Source of the DNA: JAVJRN01 sp040218415
Lineage (GTDB): Bacteria; Bacteroidota; Bacteroidia; Cytophagales; Cyclobacteriaceae
Length of the DNA stretch: 64,000 nt
NCBI GenBank assembly: GCA_040218415.1
Contig: JAVJRN010000050.1
Coordinates: forward strand, 1-64,000
Direction: 5' to 3'
Part shown: positions 37,727 through 46,191 of the stretch, piece after piece
Layout of the letters: the number at the start of each line of letters is the position of its first letter
How positions within the stretch are numbered: position 1 is the stretch's first letter
Notes under the pieces: generated by a model
The model's input: the letters and a program-made list of their open reading frames with translations, nothing else
The model's database searches: none
Told to the model about the DNA's origin: nothing
Program-made: the position numbers and the translations under genes

Positions 37727-40515
37727 GTTTTCTGGTCTAAAATAAGGTTCACGGCACTCACTATCTTTTGATACAAATCTTTGGGGTGAAATGGTTTAGT
37801 TATCAATCCATTCATCCCAATTTTTTTGACCTTTTCGTCTATTTTTCCAATGCTCTCCGCCGTAAGGGCAATCACTGGGACTTTGCTATTTGCATTATTT
37901 AACAATCTAATATGCCCAATAGCCTCATAACCATCCATCACTGGCATCTGTAAATCAAGTAAAACAATATCTACAAGCTCATCTTTCAGTGTTTCGACGG
38001 CCTCTTTGCCATTTTTAGCTTCAATCACTTGTGCTCCCCAATTTTTCAAAAATTCCCGCGCAATCATGCGATTTACAATATTGTCTTCTACCAGCAATAC
38101 TTTTAAATCTAGTCTCTCATTAATGCGCGCTTTAGGGTTGCTCAGTTTCTTGATTGATGAGACTTTCAGTTTCAAATCAAAATAAAAAGTGGAGCCCTTC
38201 CCCAATTCTGATTGCAGCTTAATCTCAGAGCCCATAAGGTGAAGTAAGTTTTTAGTAATACTTAATCCCAAACCTGAGCCTCCAAATTCTCTCGTAATAT
38301 AGTTTTCTGCTTGCTTGAAGACTTCAAAGATTATTTCTGTCTTTTCTCTGGCTATACCCAAGCCACTATCTATGATGAAAAACCTTAACTTACTGTAGTC
38401 CTTATTAGTAAACTTAACATCAACGGCAATTTTTACTTCTCCTTGCTTGGTAAACTTGATGGCATTACCAATTAGGTTGTTCAGAACCTGACTTATTCTT
38501 ACCGAGTCTCCTAGATAATTATCGGCCAACACACTGTCTACCTCTAATACTAGTTTTAACCCTTTTTCATCCGCCTGAGATTGATAATTAGCGTGTATAC
38601 TGTTGAGCAGATGACGAAGGTTAAAAGATGAAGACTCCAGCTCAAGATTACCACTGGAGATTTTATTATAGTCAAGCACGTCGTTTACCAGTGATAGTAA
38701 ATTGTCACTGCTAAAGCGCAGTACTTTTAGCTTTTCGTTCAGAGATTGGTCCTTGTTTTGAATCGACAATAAATGAACAGAGCCAATAATGCCGTTGAGA
38801 GGAGTTCTTATTTCGTGAGAAATCGTAGAGAGAAAATTTTCCTTTTCTTTGGCGGCCTCCTCCGCTTTTTCTTTAGCTACTTTTAGCTGCTGGTACGTTG
38901 AGCTCGTTTTGTATACATAACTCACCCAATTACTGAAAAATCTTAAAAACTCAACCACAAAAGGGTGAAACCGGTTTTCTAGGTTATTAAAACTAGCGAG
39001 AATAAGTTCGGAATGAAGACGACTATCATCATAAATAGGTAATGCCAAGTACGATTTAAATGGCTCTGGGGAGTCTTTGTAGTATGCCTTTATTTCCCCA
39101 TCAACCAACGTCGTGTTTTTCGGGTCTTTAAAAAACTCAACCAATGGGTTTCCTCCCTTAATCCGACTATAGCTGTAACTTACTTCTTGGCTGTCTATTG
39201 GCTTAATTACAGCAAAGTTCAAGTTGAAATATATCGCCAGCTCTTTTAAGGCAATGGGTATCAGCACATCTTTAGGTTCCGGAATACTGGCTAAAATATT
39301 CAGCATAGTCAACCCTTCTTTGTAAGAAATCAGCTGCAGTTCTTCATTATGCTTTTGCGTAACATCCTTTGAACTACTTTGAATGGCCGTTATTTCACCA
39401 ATATCATTTTTTATCAACCGAGTATGAGACTCCAGCCATATAAAAGAATGGTCGGCTCTTTTCCAACGGCACCTTACAGGTTCTACTACCTTTCCTTCGA
39501 GCAGGCGCTTGAAGCTCGTGCGCATTATATTAATGTCTTCCTGATGGATAAACTCAGACGGCCTTTTGTTGAGCATATAATCCGGTTCAAACCCCATCTT
39601 TTCTTTGATGGACGAGGATACATACTCATATGTGCTATCCAACCTATGCAAGCAGATAATATCTGTCGTGTTTTCAGAAAATAACTTGAATAAGTTGGCA
39701 TTGTGGTCTCGGTCTTCCTCAGTCTTTTTTGCCTTCGTAATATCCCTTGCCACGGTTCTTATTCGAACCATCCTCCCGTTTTCATAAGACATGGTCGTCT
39801 CATGGTGTAACCATTTCACATCTCCATGCTTACCTATTATTCTGTATTCGTATTCACAGGCCGGAGACTGACTTTTTAACTGTTGAATATAAAAGGCTTG
39901 CATGTCGCTAAGATCCTCCTCATGAACGTATTTCCACACGGTATCACCTACAAAATCTTCAATCGAGTAATCGGTAATTTTAACCATTGCCGAATTGGCA
40001 TAAATACAAATACCATTTTCATCTAGCTCATAAACACCCTGTCCTAAGCTATCCAAAAGACTATTTAGCTCTGTTTCTGCATCTAGTTTTAATTGTGGTG
40101 CTTGATGGCGTTCAATGAGTTCCGATAATTGCTCTGCCAATGCCATTAGTCCTTCTTGCTGCATGTTAGTTAAGTCAAATGGCTTATCTTCCGCTACACA
40201 CAAAGAACCAATAGGATTGCCTTCGTGGTTATGAATGGCTATTCCGGCAAAATACTTTAAACGGCTTTGTTCTGATTTTAGGTCGTTTTTGTTCTCCTCA
40301 AAGTTATTCTTGACAATCCCTTTTTCTGGTGAAGCTAAGATAGTTTTTGTGAGGGCATTGATCGCCTCAATGGTGTTTTCTGGTGAAGTCCCGTCGGAAG
40401 AGTACAGCAAATAAGCATCTTCTGAAATTAGAGAAACAAAAGCAAAAGGCGTAGAGCAAATGCTAGCAGCCAAAAAACCAATGTTCTCATATCTCTTGTG
40501 AGTCAACTTATGCAT
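37723..40515 (-). CDS. Cytoplasmic hybrid histidine kinase, GAF-PAS-PAS-GAF-HisKA-HATPase-REC
   Basis: 930 aa with no membrane segment. Approximate order: GAF (15-145), PAS with PAC 'EYRIIGKHGDVKWLHHE' (150-265), second PAS/PAC (280-400), second GAF-like domain (405-530), short coiled-coil, HisKA with 'FLSTISHEIRTPLNGI' (phospho-acceptor His567), HATPase with 'NNLIGNAIKFT', 'DSGLGIAREK' and 'GGSGLGLSI', and a C-terminal receiver 'VLLVEDNIVNR...LLDLQMPVMDG' (phospho-acceptor Asp854). It probably senses a cytoplasmic or redox/light-type cue and passes phosphate through an Hpt protein that is not encoded nearby. Target unknown. Its end overlaps the acyl-CoA synthetase stop by 4 bp (convergent). 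Confidence 0.95.
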   Translation of the reverse strand: MHKLTHKRYENIGFLAASICSTPFAFVSLISEDAYLLYSSDGTSPENTIEAINALTKTILASPEKGIVKNNFEENKNDLKSEQSRLKYFAGIAIHNHEGNPIGSLCVAEDKPFDLTNMQQEGLMALAEQLSELIERHQAPQLKLDAETELNSLLDSLGQGVYELDENGICIYANSAMVKITDYSIEDFVGDTVWKYVHEEDLSDMQAFYIQQLKSQSPACEYEYRIIGKHGDVKWLHHETTMSYENGRMVRIRTVARDITKAKKTEEDRDHNANLFKLFSENTTDIICLHRLDSTYEYVSSSIKEKMGFEPDYMLNKRPSEFIHQEDINIMRTSFKRLLEGKVVEPVRCRWKRADHSFIWLESHTRLIKNDIGEITAIQSSSKDVTQKHNEELQLISYKEGLTMLNILASIPEPKDVLIPIALKELAIYFNLNFAVIKPIDSQEVSYSYSRIKGGNPLVEFFKDPKNTTLVDGEIKAYYKDSPEPFKSYLALPIYDDSRLHSELILASFNNLENRFHPFVVEFLRFFSNWVSYVYKTSSTYQQLKVAKEKAEEAAKEKENFLSTISHEIRTPLNGIIGSVHLLSIQNKDQSLNEKLKVLRFSSDNLLSLVNDVLDYNKISSGNLELESSSFNLRHLLNSIHANYQSQADEKGLKLVLEVDSVLADNYLGDSVRISQVLNNLIGNAIKFTKQGEVKIAVDVKFTNKDYSKLRFFIIDSGLGIAREKTEIIFEVFKQAENYITREFGGSGLGLSITKNLLHLMGSEIKLQSELGKGSTFYFDLKLKVSSIKKLSNPKARINERLDLKVLLVEDNIVNRMIAREFLKNWGAQVIEAKNGKEAVETLKDELVDIVLLDLQMPVMDGYEAIGHIRLLNNANSKVPVIALTAESIGKIDEKVKKIGMNGLITKPFHPKDLYQKIVSAVNLILDQKT

Positions 40516-40683
40516 ACAGTTTTTTTCCTTTACTAAGTCTCTCTTCTCTATCAGCCATTACAGCTATTATTTAATTACTTAAATTAACGTCGATAGTAAT
40601 TAATAAACCACCAAAGAGCTAAAGATATTGAATTTCATAATTTAATAGCTCGCTATCATTGTTCTAATAAAAATTAAAAAAAT

Positions 40684-41577
40684 ATGATAAAATCCCTAGA
40701 TCTTAACTTCCTCAACCACAGCCAAGCCATTGGCTCCTACCTGATCGAAACATCAGCAGGGCCTTTGCTAATTGAAACTGGCCCGCATAGCACGATTAAA
40801 ACCTTAGAAGCGGCGCTTCGAGAAAATGGATATGAACTGTCAGACATCAAACATGTTTTCTTAACCCACATCCATTTAGATCATGCCGGAGCTGCATGGG
40901 TTTTCGCTGAAAAGGGTGCCAAAATATATCTCCATCCATTTGGTGCCACCCACATGGAAAAGCCTGCAAAGCTTATGGAATCGGCCAGGCGCATTTACCA
41001 AGAGAAAATGGATATGCTTTGGGGAGAAATGAGAAACATCGATCAGCCGCAATTGATTACGGTAGCTCACGGAGATAAAATCAATATTGGAGACAAAACC
41101 ATTACCGCATGGCATACTCCAGGGCATGCCAAACATCACATTGCCTGGCAGTTGGATAATGTCCTTTTTACAGGTGATGTCGCTGGTGTAAAAATTAAGG
41201 ATGGCCCTGTGGTGCCGCCTTGTCCTCCTCCAGATATTAACCTCGAAGACTGGAATGATTCGCTCCAACTGATTAGAGAAATTTCTCCTGAAAAACTCTA
41301 TTTGACCCATTTTGGGGATGTTTCAAACGTTGAAGCCCATCTCGAAAGTCTCCACCTCATGCTCAATGATTGGGCGTTTTGGATAAAAGAAAACTGGGAA
41401 GCGGGAAAGTCAGTAGAAGAACTTACGCCACTTTTTTCCGAGTATACCAAAAAACAACTGATCGAGCTAGAAGTGAGTGAAGCTGATACTCAAAAATATG
41501 AAGCCGCAAACCCTTCTTGGATGAGTGTCGCAGGCCTTATTCGATATTGGAAAAAGAAAAGCGACAGTCAGTCCTAG
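40684..41577 (+). CDS. Metallo-beta-lactamase-fold hydrolase
   Basis: 297 aa. The MBL zinc motif 'THIHLDHAG' gives His62, His64, Asp66 and His67; further metal ligands fit 'WHTPGHAKHH', 'LFTGDVAG' and 'YLTHFGD'. The fold covers about residues 1-215; the C-terminal ~80 residues are helical. Relatives include glyoxalase II-like hydrolases, lactonases and thioesterases; the substrate cannot be told. No signal peptide, so cytoplasmic. Monocistronic by appearance: 168 bp separate it from the divergent hybrid kinase, and a universal stress protein gene follows after 98 bp. Confidence 0.88.
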   Translation: MIKSLDLNFLNHSQAIGSYLIETSAGPLLIETGPHSTIKTLEAALRENGYELSDIKHVFLTHIHLDHAGAAWVFAEKGAKIYLHPFGATHMEKPAKLMESARRIYQEKMDMLWGEMRNIDQPQLITVAHGDKINIGDKTITAWHTPGHAKHHIAWQLDNVLFTGDVAGVKIKDGPVVPPCPPPDINLEDWNDSLQLIREISPEKLYLTHFGDVSNVEAHLESLHLMLNDWAFWIKENWEAGKSVEELTPLFSEYTKKQLIELEVSEADTQKYEAANPSWMSVAGLIRYWKKKSDSQS

Positions 41578-41675
41578 TTTTTGCCTGACTTAACTCACTT
41601 GTAGGGCAATCATAGATCATACAAAAGCTTCTTATTTGGGTTTAGATTGATTGCTAAATAAAGCATAAAACGATC

Positions 41676-42497
41676 ATGAAGAAGCTCCTAGTTCCTACGG
41701 ATTTTTCTAGCTGTGCTGAACGTGCTTCAGAAACGGCTATTGAGTTGGCAAAAGCTACCAACGCGAAAATCTATTTCCTCCATTTGTTATCAATCCCTGC
41801 CGGCTGGGTATATGGATCCACCAATCAGATGTATCCTGACGTGACCGAAAAGCTTGCCCAAGTCACAGAACAGCTTAAAAAATTGCTAAAGCTTGCGGAA
41901 AATCAAAAGGTAGAAGCAATGTATCATGTAAGCATGAATGATGATAAAAAATCAATCAATCAATATGTCGAGGAGCATGGTATCGACATGATTATTATGG
42001 GCTCGCATGGTGCAAGCGGAATGAAGGAACTTTTCGTGGGTTCCAATGCCCAAAAGGTTATCCGTTTTTCTGAAATTCCTGTGCTTATTGTTAAAGAAAA
42101 CAACAAGTCTGTTCTCGTTCCTGAAATTGTCTTTGTATCTGACTTTGAAGCGGAGGCCATGAAGCCTTTTGAAAAAGTGCTACATATAGCTCACTTGCTT
42201 CAGGCTAAAGTTCACTTACTTTATGTAAACACTCCTGCCTTTTTTAATGATACAACAAGTATCAACGAAAGGATGGAGTCCTTTGAGGCGCTGACTTCCA
42301 ACATGCTAAGCAAATCTTCCGTTCATTGTGACTATGTCTTTGAAGATGGAATTCAACAATATTGTGATAAACATAATATAGGATTAGTGGCCATTGCAAC
42401 TCATGGTCGTCGAGGCTTTAGCAGAATCCTTATTGGAAATGATGCAGAAAAAGTGGTCAATCATCTTTCTACACCTGTATTAAGCCTTCACTTTTAG
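41676..42497 (+). CDS. Tandem-domain universal stress protein (UspA family)
   Basis: 273 aa, two Usp folds (about 1-142 and 148-273). Both carry the ATP-binding type end signature: 'GSHGASGMKELFVGSNAQKV' in the first and 'ATHGRRGFSRILIGNDAEKV' in the second. Usp proteins bind ATP/AMP and support survival under starvation or stress, with unclear biochemistry. Cytoplasmic. The start is firm ('KKLLVPTDFSSCAERA', the conserved first strand). Confidence 0.93.
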   Translation: MKKLLVPTDFSSCAERASETAIELAKATNAKIYFLHLLSIPAGWVYGSTNQMYPDVTEKLAQVTEQLKKLLKLAENQKVEAMYHVSMNDDKKSINQYVEEHGIDMIIMGSHGASGMKELFVGSNAQKVIRFSEIPVLIVKENNKSVLVPEIVFVSDFEAEAMKPFEKVLHIAHLLQAKVHLLYVNTPAFFNDTTSINERMESFEALTSNMLSKSSVHCDYVFEDGIQQYCDKHNIGLVAIATHGRRGFSRILIGNDAEKVVNHLSTPVLSLHF

Positions 42498-42539
42498 AAG
42501 GTGTATATTTGGCCTCTTTGACAATCGACTTAAAAAAGT

Positions 42540-44606
42540 ATGAAAAGCCTAATATTAGTCCTGTTGGCAATGGTGGTCTTCACTCGCTGCAATACAACAA
42601 CACAAACGATCAACACGATATCCCCAGATGGTAGGATACAAGTGGAAGTCGTAGAGTCAAAAGGTAAAGTAGGTTACCTTGTAAAGTTCAATAATAAAAT
42701 AAAAATTGATACTTCGTTTCTTGGCTTTGACCTACAAGGTCAGCCATCTCTGTCTGACAATCTTTCTATATCAGGAATAGAAAAAAGTAGTTTTTCGGAA
42801 ACATGGGAAATGCCATGGGGAGAGCAACGTGTAGTTGAAAACAATTATAAACAGCTTGTTGTCAAGGTTCAGGAGAAGCAGGCACTTCAAAGAAAGTTTG
42901 ATATCATATTCAAAGTATATAACGATGGTTTGGGTTTTCGATATGCCTTCCCAAATCAAGCAGGACTCGATGAGGTCATTATTGAAGAAGAGTTAACGGA
43001 GTTTAACCTGACTGGCGACCATCAAGTTTGGTGGATTCCTGGAGACTGGGACATTTATGAGCATTTGTATAATAACACCTCTTTTTCTAAAATCGACGCG
43101 CTCAGCAAACGAAACCACCCAAACCTCGCTCAGACTTTTATTCCAGAAAATGCAGTGAATACACCTGTTACCATGAAAACAAAAGATGGTACGTATTTAA
43201 GTTTTCATGAAGCCGATCTTACCGACTATGCAGGTATGACATTGCTCGTCGATAACAAAAACCTGAAAATGAAAAGTGGACTTGTCGATGGCCCTGAAGG
43301 CTATGCGGTCAAAACCAAAACACCTTTCATTACGCCATGGAGAACCATTCAAATCACAGATAATGCCGGAGATCTTATAGAATCAAATCTAATTGTCAAT
43401 CTCAATGACCCTGCCGAGGTGGAGGAAATTCCTTGGTTCAAGCCAATGAAATATGTAGGTATTTGGTGGGAAATGCATATGGGTAAGTCAAGCTGGGATG
43501 TAGCCGCGGGCAAGCACGGCGCTACAACTCAAAATGCTAAACGACACATTGATTTTGCTGCTGCTAATAACATTGGAGGCGTTTTGGTCGAAGGCTGGAA
43601 TACTGGTTGGGAACGCTGGATTGGTTTTCCAGATCGAGAAGGAGTTTTTGACTTTGTGACCCCATATCCTGATTATAACCTCGAAGAAGTAGTGGCCTAT
43701 GCAAAGGAAAAAGGAGTAGAGATAATCATGCATCATGAAACATCAGCGGCTCCTCGCACCTACGACCAACAACTTGATACTGCTTATCAATTAATGAAAA
43801 GTCTGGGCATACACAGTGTGAAAACAGGTTATGTTGGCCCAATCATACCAGAAGGGGTAAGGCATCATGGACAGTGGATGGTCAATCACTATAACAATGT
43901 CATAGACCAAGGCCTCAAATATGAAGTGGCCATCAATGCGCATGAACCTATAAAAGCTACCGGCAGAAGACGAACTTATCCTAATGAAATTGCAAGAGAA
44001 GGGCTCAGAGGACAAGAGTTTAATGCTTGGGCTTCTGATGGAGGCAATCCTCCTTCTCACCTGCCCACGGTAGCTTTTACCAGAATGCTAGCCGGGCCTA
44101 TTGACTTTACTCCAGGTATTTTTGACATCAAGTTTGAAGAATATAAACCAAACAATCAAGTAAATACCACCTTGGCTCAGCAACTGGCGCTCTACGTGGT
44201 AATATACTCTCCCATCCAAATGGCTGCAGATCTCATTGAAAACTACGATAAGCAACCTGCTTTTCAGTTTATCAGAGATGTTGCCGTAGACTGGGAACAA
44301 TCTAAAGTAATTGATGGCGAGGTGGGTGACTTTGTGATCATCGCCAGACAAGAAAGAGACTCGGAAAACTGGTTTATTGGAGGTATTACGGGCGATAACT
44401 CCAGAGAAGTAGACTTAAATTTTGACTTCTTAAAGCCAGACATGGAATATGACGCAATCGTATATAAAGATGGTCAAAAGGCGCACTGGAATGACAATCC
44501 CCTCGGTATTGAAATTGAGACAATAAAAATTAAAAACATTGATAGCCTAAAAATAAAAATGGTCCAAGGCGGAGGGTTCGCCATCAGCCTTTTAGCCAAT
44601 CAATAA
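42540..44606 (+). CDS. Glycoside hydrolase family 97 (SusB-like alpha-glycosidase)
   Basis: 688 aa, the usual GH97 length: N-terminal beta-sandwich (about 20-280), TIM barrel (about 290-580), C-terminal beta-sandwich. Characteristic barrel segments are 'YVGIWWEMHMG', 'GGVLVEGWNTGWERW', 'IIMHHETSAAPRTYD', 'HSVKTGYVG', 'GLRGQEFNAWASDGG' and 'FTPGIFD'. GH97 includes inverting and retaining alpha-glucosidases and alpha-galactosidases that use calcium. The Glu residues in the barrel suggest the inverting alpha-glucosidase type, but I did not align it. The N-terminus is hydrophobic and ends 'VFTRCNTT', a poor lipobox, so it may be a lipoprotein or simply periplasmic. There is no SusC/SusD pair nearby, so it is not in a typical polysaccharide utilisation locus. 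Confidence 0.92.
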   Translation: MKSLILVLLAMVVFTRCNTTTQTINTISPDGRIQVEVVESKGKVGYLVKFNNKIKIDTSFLGFDLQGQPSLSDNLSISGIEKSSFSETWEMPWGEQRVVENNYKQLVVKVQEKQALQRKFDIIFKVYNDGLGFRYAFPNQAGLDEVIIEEELTEFNLTGDHQVWWIPGDWDIYEHLYNNTSFSKIDALSKRNHPNLAQTFIPENAVNTPVTMKTKDGTYLSFHEADLTDYAGMTLLVDNKNLKMKSGLVDGPEGYAVKTKTPFITPWRTIQITDNAGDLIESNLIVNLNDPAEVEEIPWFKPMKYVGIWWEMHMGKSSWDVAAGKHGATTQNAKRHIDFAAANNIGGVLVEGWNTGWERWIGFPDREGVFDFVTPYPDYNLEEVVAYAKEKGVEIIMHHETSAAPRTYDQQLDTAYQLMKSLGIHSVKTGYVGPIIPEGVRHHGQWMVNHYNNVIDQGLKYEVAINAHEPIKATGRRRTYPNEIAREGLRGQEFNAWASDGGNPPSHLPTVAFTRMLAGPIDFTPGIFDIKFEEYKPNNQVNTTLAQQLALYVVIYSPIQMAADLIENYDKQPAFQFIRDVAVDWEQSKVIDGEVGDFVIIARQERDSENWFIGGITGDNSREVDLNFDFLKPDMEYDAIVYKDGQKAHWNDNPLGIEIETIKIKNIDSLKIKMVQGGGFAISLLANQ

Positions 44607-44624
44607 ATGAAATAGTACTTATGA

Positions 44625-45215
44625 CTAGTCAAGTTTTACCATACCGCCATCGTACGCTCCTCTGAGTCTGGTGGAAACACCAACCGTAACATCGAAGCTT
44701 ATTATCCAGTCTGGAGAAGTACCAGCAATGGCGATTGTTCCCGCAGTTGCAGAACTTGTTTCTCCTTGATACTCCACAACTAAGTCAGAAAAGAAGTTTT
44801 TCCCTACCCCAAAGCTCGGCTGACCATTAAGCTCGGTTTCTTCAATAAACTCAAATGTGCCTCTACGGAAGCTACTGCCGCCTGAAGAAAATAACTCCGT
44901 TCTTATCAGTATTTCCGCATCATTAAAACTGAAGGTAGTGCTGTCATAAGTTCCATCGCTCAACCTGAAAACAGTGCCGTAGTGAGTTGCACTTTGAAAG
45001 TCAGTCTCTTCCCCTTGAGCATAATCTGCATTAATCACGTCATAGTTGCCAAGCTCTAAAAAAGTCGCGGATTGGATAGATGCAGCATTGGCTCCAAAAG
45101 TAATGTCATCGCTACTTACTTCAGGGTTAGGTATTTCCTCCTCGTCATTGTTACAGGCCATAGGCATGAGCAAAAACACCATCGCCACTAAAGAAAAGAT
45201 CTTTTTCATGTTCAT
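44625..45215 (-). CDS. Small lipoprotein of unknown function
   Basis: I do not recognise the family. The open frame reaches a GTG at 45227, but ATG at 45215 or 45209 is more likely, giving a lipoprotein signal 'KKIFSLVAMVFLLMPMAC' with lipobox LMPMAC followed by acidic residues ('NNDEEEIPNPE'). In Bacteroidetes, charged residues after the Cys can direct surface exposure. The mature part (about 175 aa) is beta-rich with many Ser/Thr/Gly and aromatic residues and looks like a small beta-barrel or sandwich. It is convergent with the GH97 gene (18 bp between stops). A strong inverted repeat lies just upstream of the start. Confidence 0.75.
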   Translation of the reverse strand: MNMKKIFSLVAMVFLLMPMACNNDEEEIPNPEVSSDDITFGANAASIQSATFLELGNYDVINADYAQGEETDFQSATHYGTVFRLSDGTYDSTTFSFNDAEILIRTELFSSGGSSFRRGTFEFIEETELNGQPSFGVGKNFFSDLVVEYQGETSSATAGTIAIAGTSPDWIISFDVTVGVSTRLRGAYDGGMVKLD

Positions 45216-45229
45216 AAATTTTAGCACTA

Positions 45230-45262
45230 GAAAGTGAGTCTTGTCAACTAAGACTCACTTTC
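45230..45262. repeat. Perfect 13-bp inverted repeat upstream of the lipoprotein start
   Basis: GAAAGTGAGTCTT (45230-45242) and AAGACTCACTTTC (45250-45262), loop of 7 nt. It lies between two minus-strand genes: 29 bp past the stop of the 46191-45292 gene and about 14-20 bp before the likely starts of the next. It could be a terminator, though no good U run follows, a leader hairpin that covers the ribosome site, or an operator. Confidence 0.7.
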
Positions 45263-45291
45263 ATTCATCATAAAGGTACAGGAATTATAAC

Positions 45292-46191
45292 CTACAACTT
45301 TGGTGACAAATTCTGAAAAATACCTTCTGGTGCTTCGTTCATAACAGCTATTTCTGTAATATCTCGATCGCCCCGCTCGCCAGCCAATAGAATATCGCCG
45401 TAGGGCTTGTAATCTGTCCAAGGCTTAACGAATCTCGGCTCTTGGTCAGACGCATCAGCGTACCAAGCCCACTGTTTGATCAATTTATCATCAATATCCA
45501 CCCAGACACGATAAGCATTTTGTGGTGTGTCACCTACTTCATCAAATGTCAGTCTTAATACATCCGACCTTATGCCTGTGGCTGTAGTATCTTCTCCTTC
45601 ATATTTCAGCGTTACACCAGAGTCCTTGAGCTTAAAAGGCATGAAAAGCCAATAGGAATCATTGATCCAAGCCGATTTTGCCGATTTCAAGTATTGGTCA
45701 AGAGAGTCCTTATTAGCCATTTCTTGACCGTTTTTCCATACTTTCCCAGACATATTGCTCATGTCAAGCGCGATACTCAGATCATCTTTGATGTAATCAA
45801 TGCGCACTTTGTCATTCTTTTTATCCCAAAGCAGCTTTCGGTACCCTAAAAAATTCCAAGAAATAACATTTGTTTGATCCCAGGCACTTCGGCCACCCAT
45901 AGCAACCATAGATTTATCAGCGATGAGCATTGCCGTTTGATCAGAAGCATCCATATTGAACCCTTTTGCTGGTGGATTGTACAAGTCGACCACTACGGGT
46001 TCAGGAATATTGCTTATATCATTGTTTTGGCTCTTCTTCGGAGAGCTGCAACTCACTATAAGTACGATGGCCATTACCATTATATAGAGTCTATTTAGAA
46101 AACTATACTTTTTTCTGGCTCTAATTATATTCAAGAAACTCATTTGTGTAATTATGTCATGGATTCCATGTAAGCTAGTCTTGTTAATCAT
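45292..46191 (-). CDS. Lipoprotein of unknown function downstream of the M1 peptidase
   Basis: Up to 299 aa from the ATG at 46191, which overlaps the peptidase stop by 8 bp (ATGATTAA arrangement, suggesting translational coupling). A later ATG at 46143 gives a more normal signal peptide ending 'VMAIVLIVSCSS' with lipobox LIVSC. The mature part holds 'MVAMGGRSAWDQTNVISWNFLG', 'VRIDYIKDDLSIALDMSN' and 'AYRVWVDIDDKLIKQWAWY'. This resembles Bacteroidetes periplasmic lipid/lipoprotein-binding folds (LolA/LolB-like beta-sheets), but I cannot assign a family. Probably envelope, perhaps working with the peptidase. Confidence 0.75.
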   Translation of the reverse strand: MINKTSLHGIHDIITQMSFLNIIRARKKYSFLNRLYIMVMAIVLIVSCSSPKKSQNNDISNIPEPVVVDLYNPPAKGFNMDASDQTAMLIADKSMVAMGGRSAWDQTNVISWNFLGYRKLLWDKKNDKVRIDYIKDDLSIALDMSNMSGKVWKNGQEMANKDSLDQYLKSAKSAWINDSYWLFMPFKLKDSGVTLKYEGEDTTATGIRSDVLRLTFDEVGDTPQNAYRVWVDIDDKLIKQWAWYADASDQEPRFVKPWTDYKPYGDILLAGERGDRDITEIAVMNEAPEGIFQNLSPKL

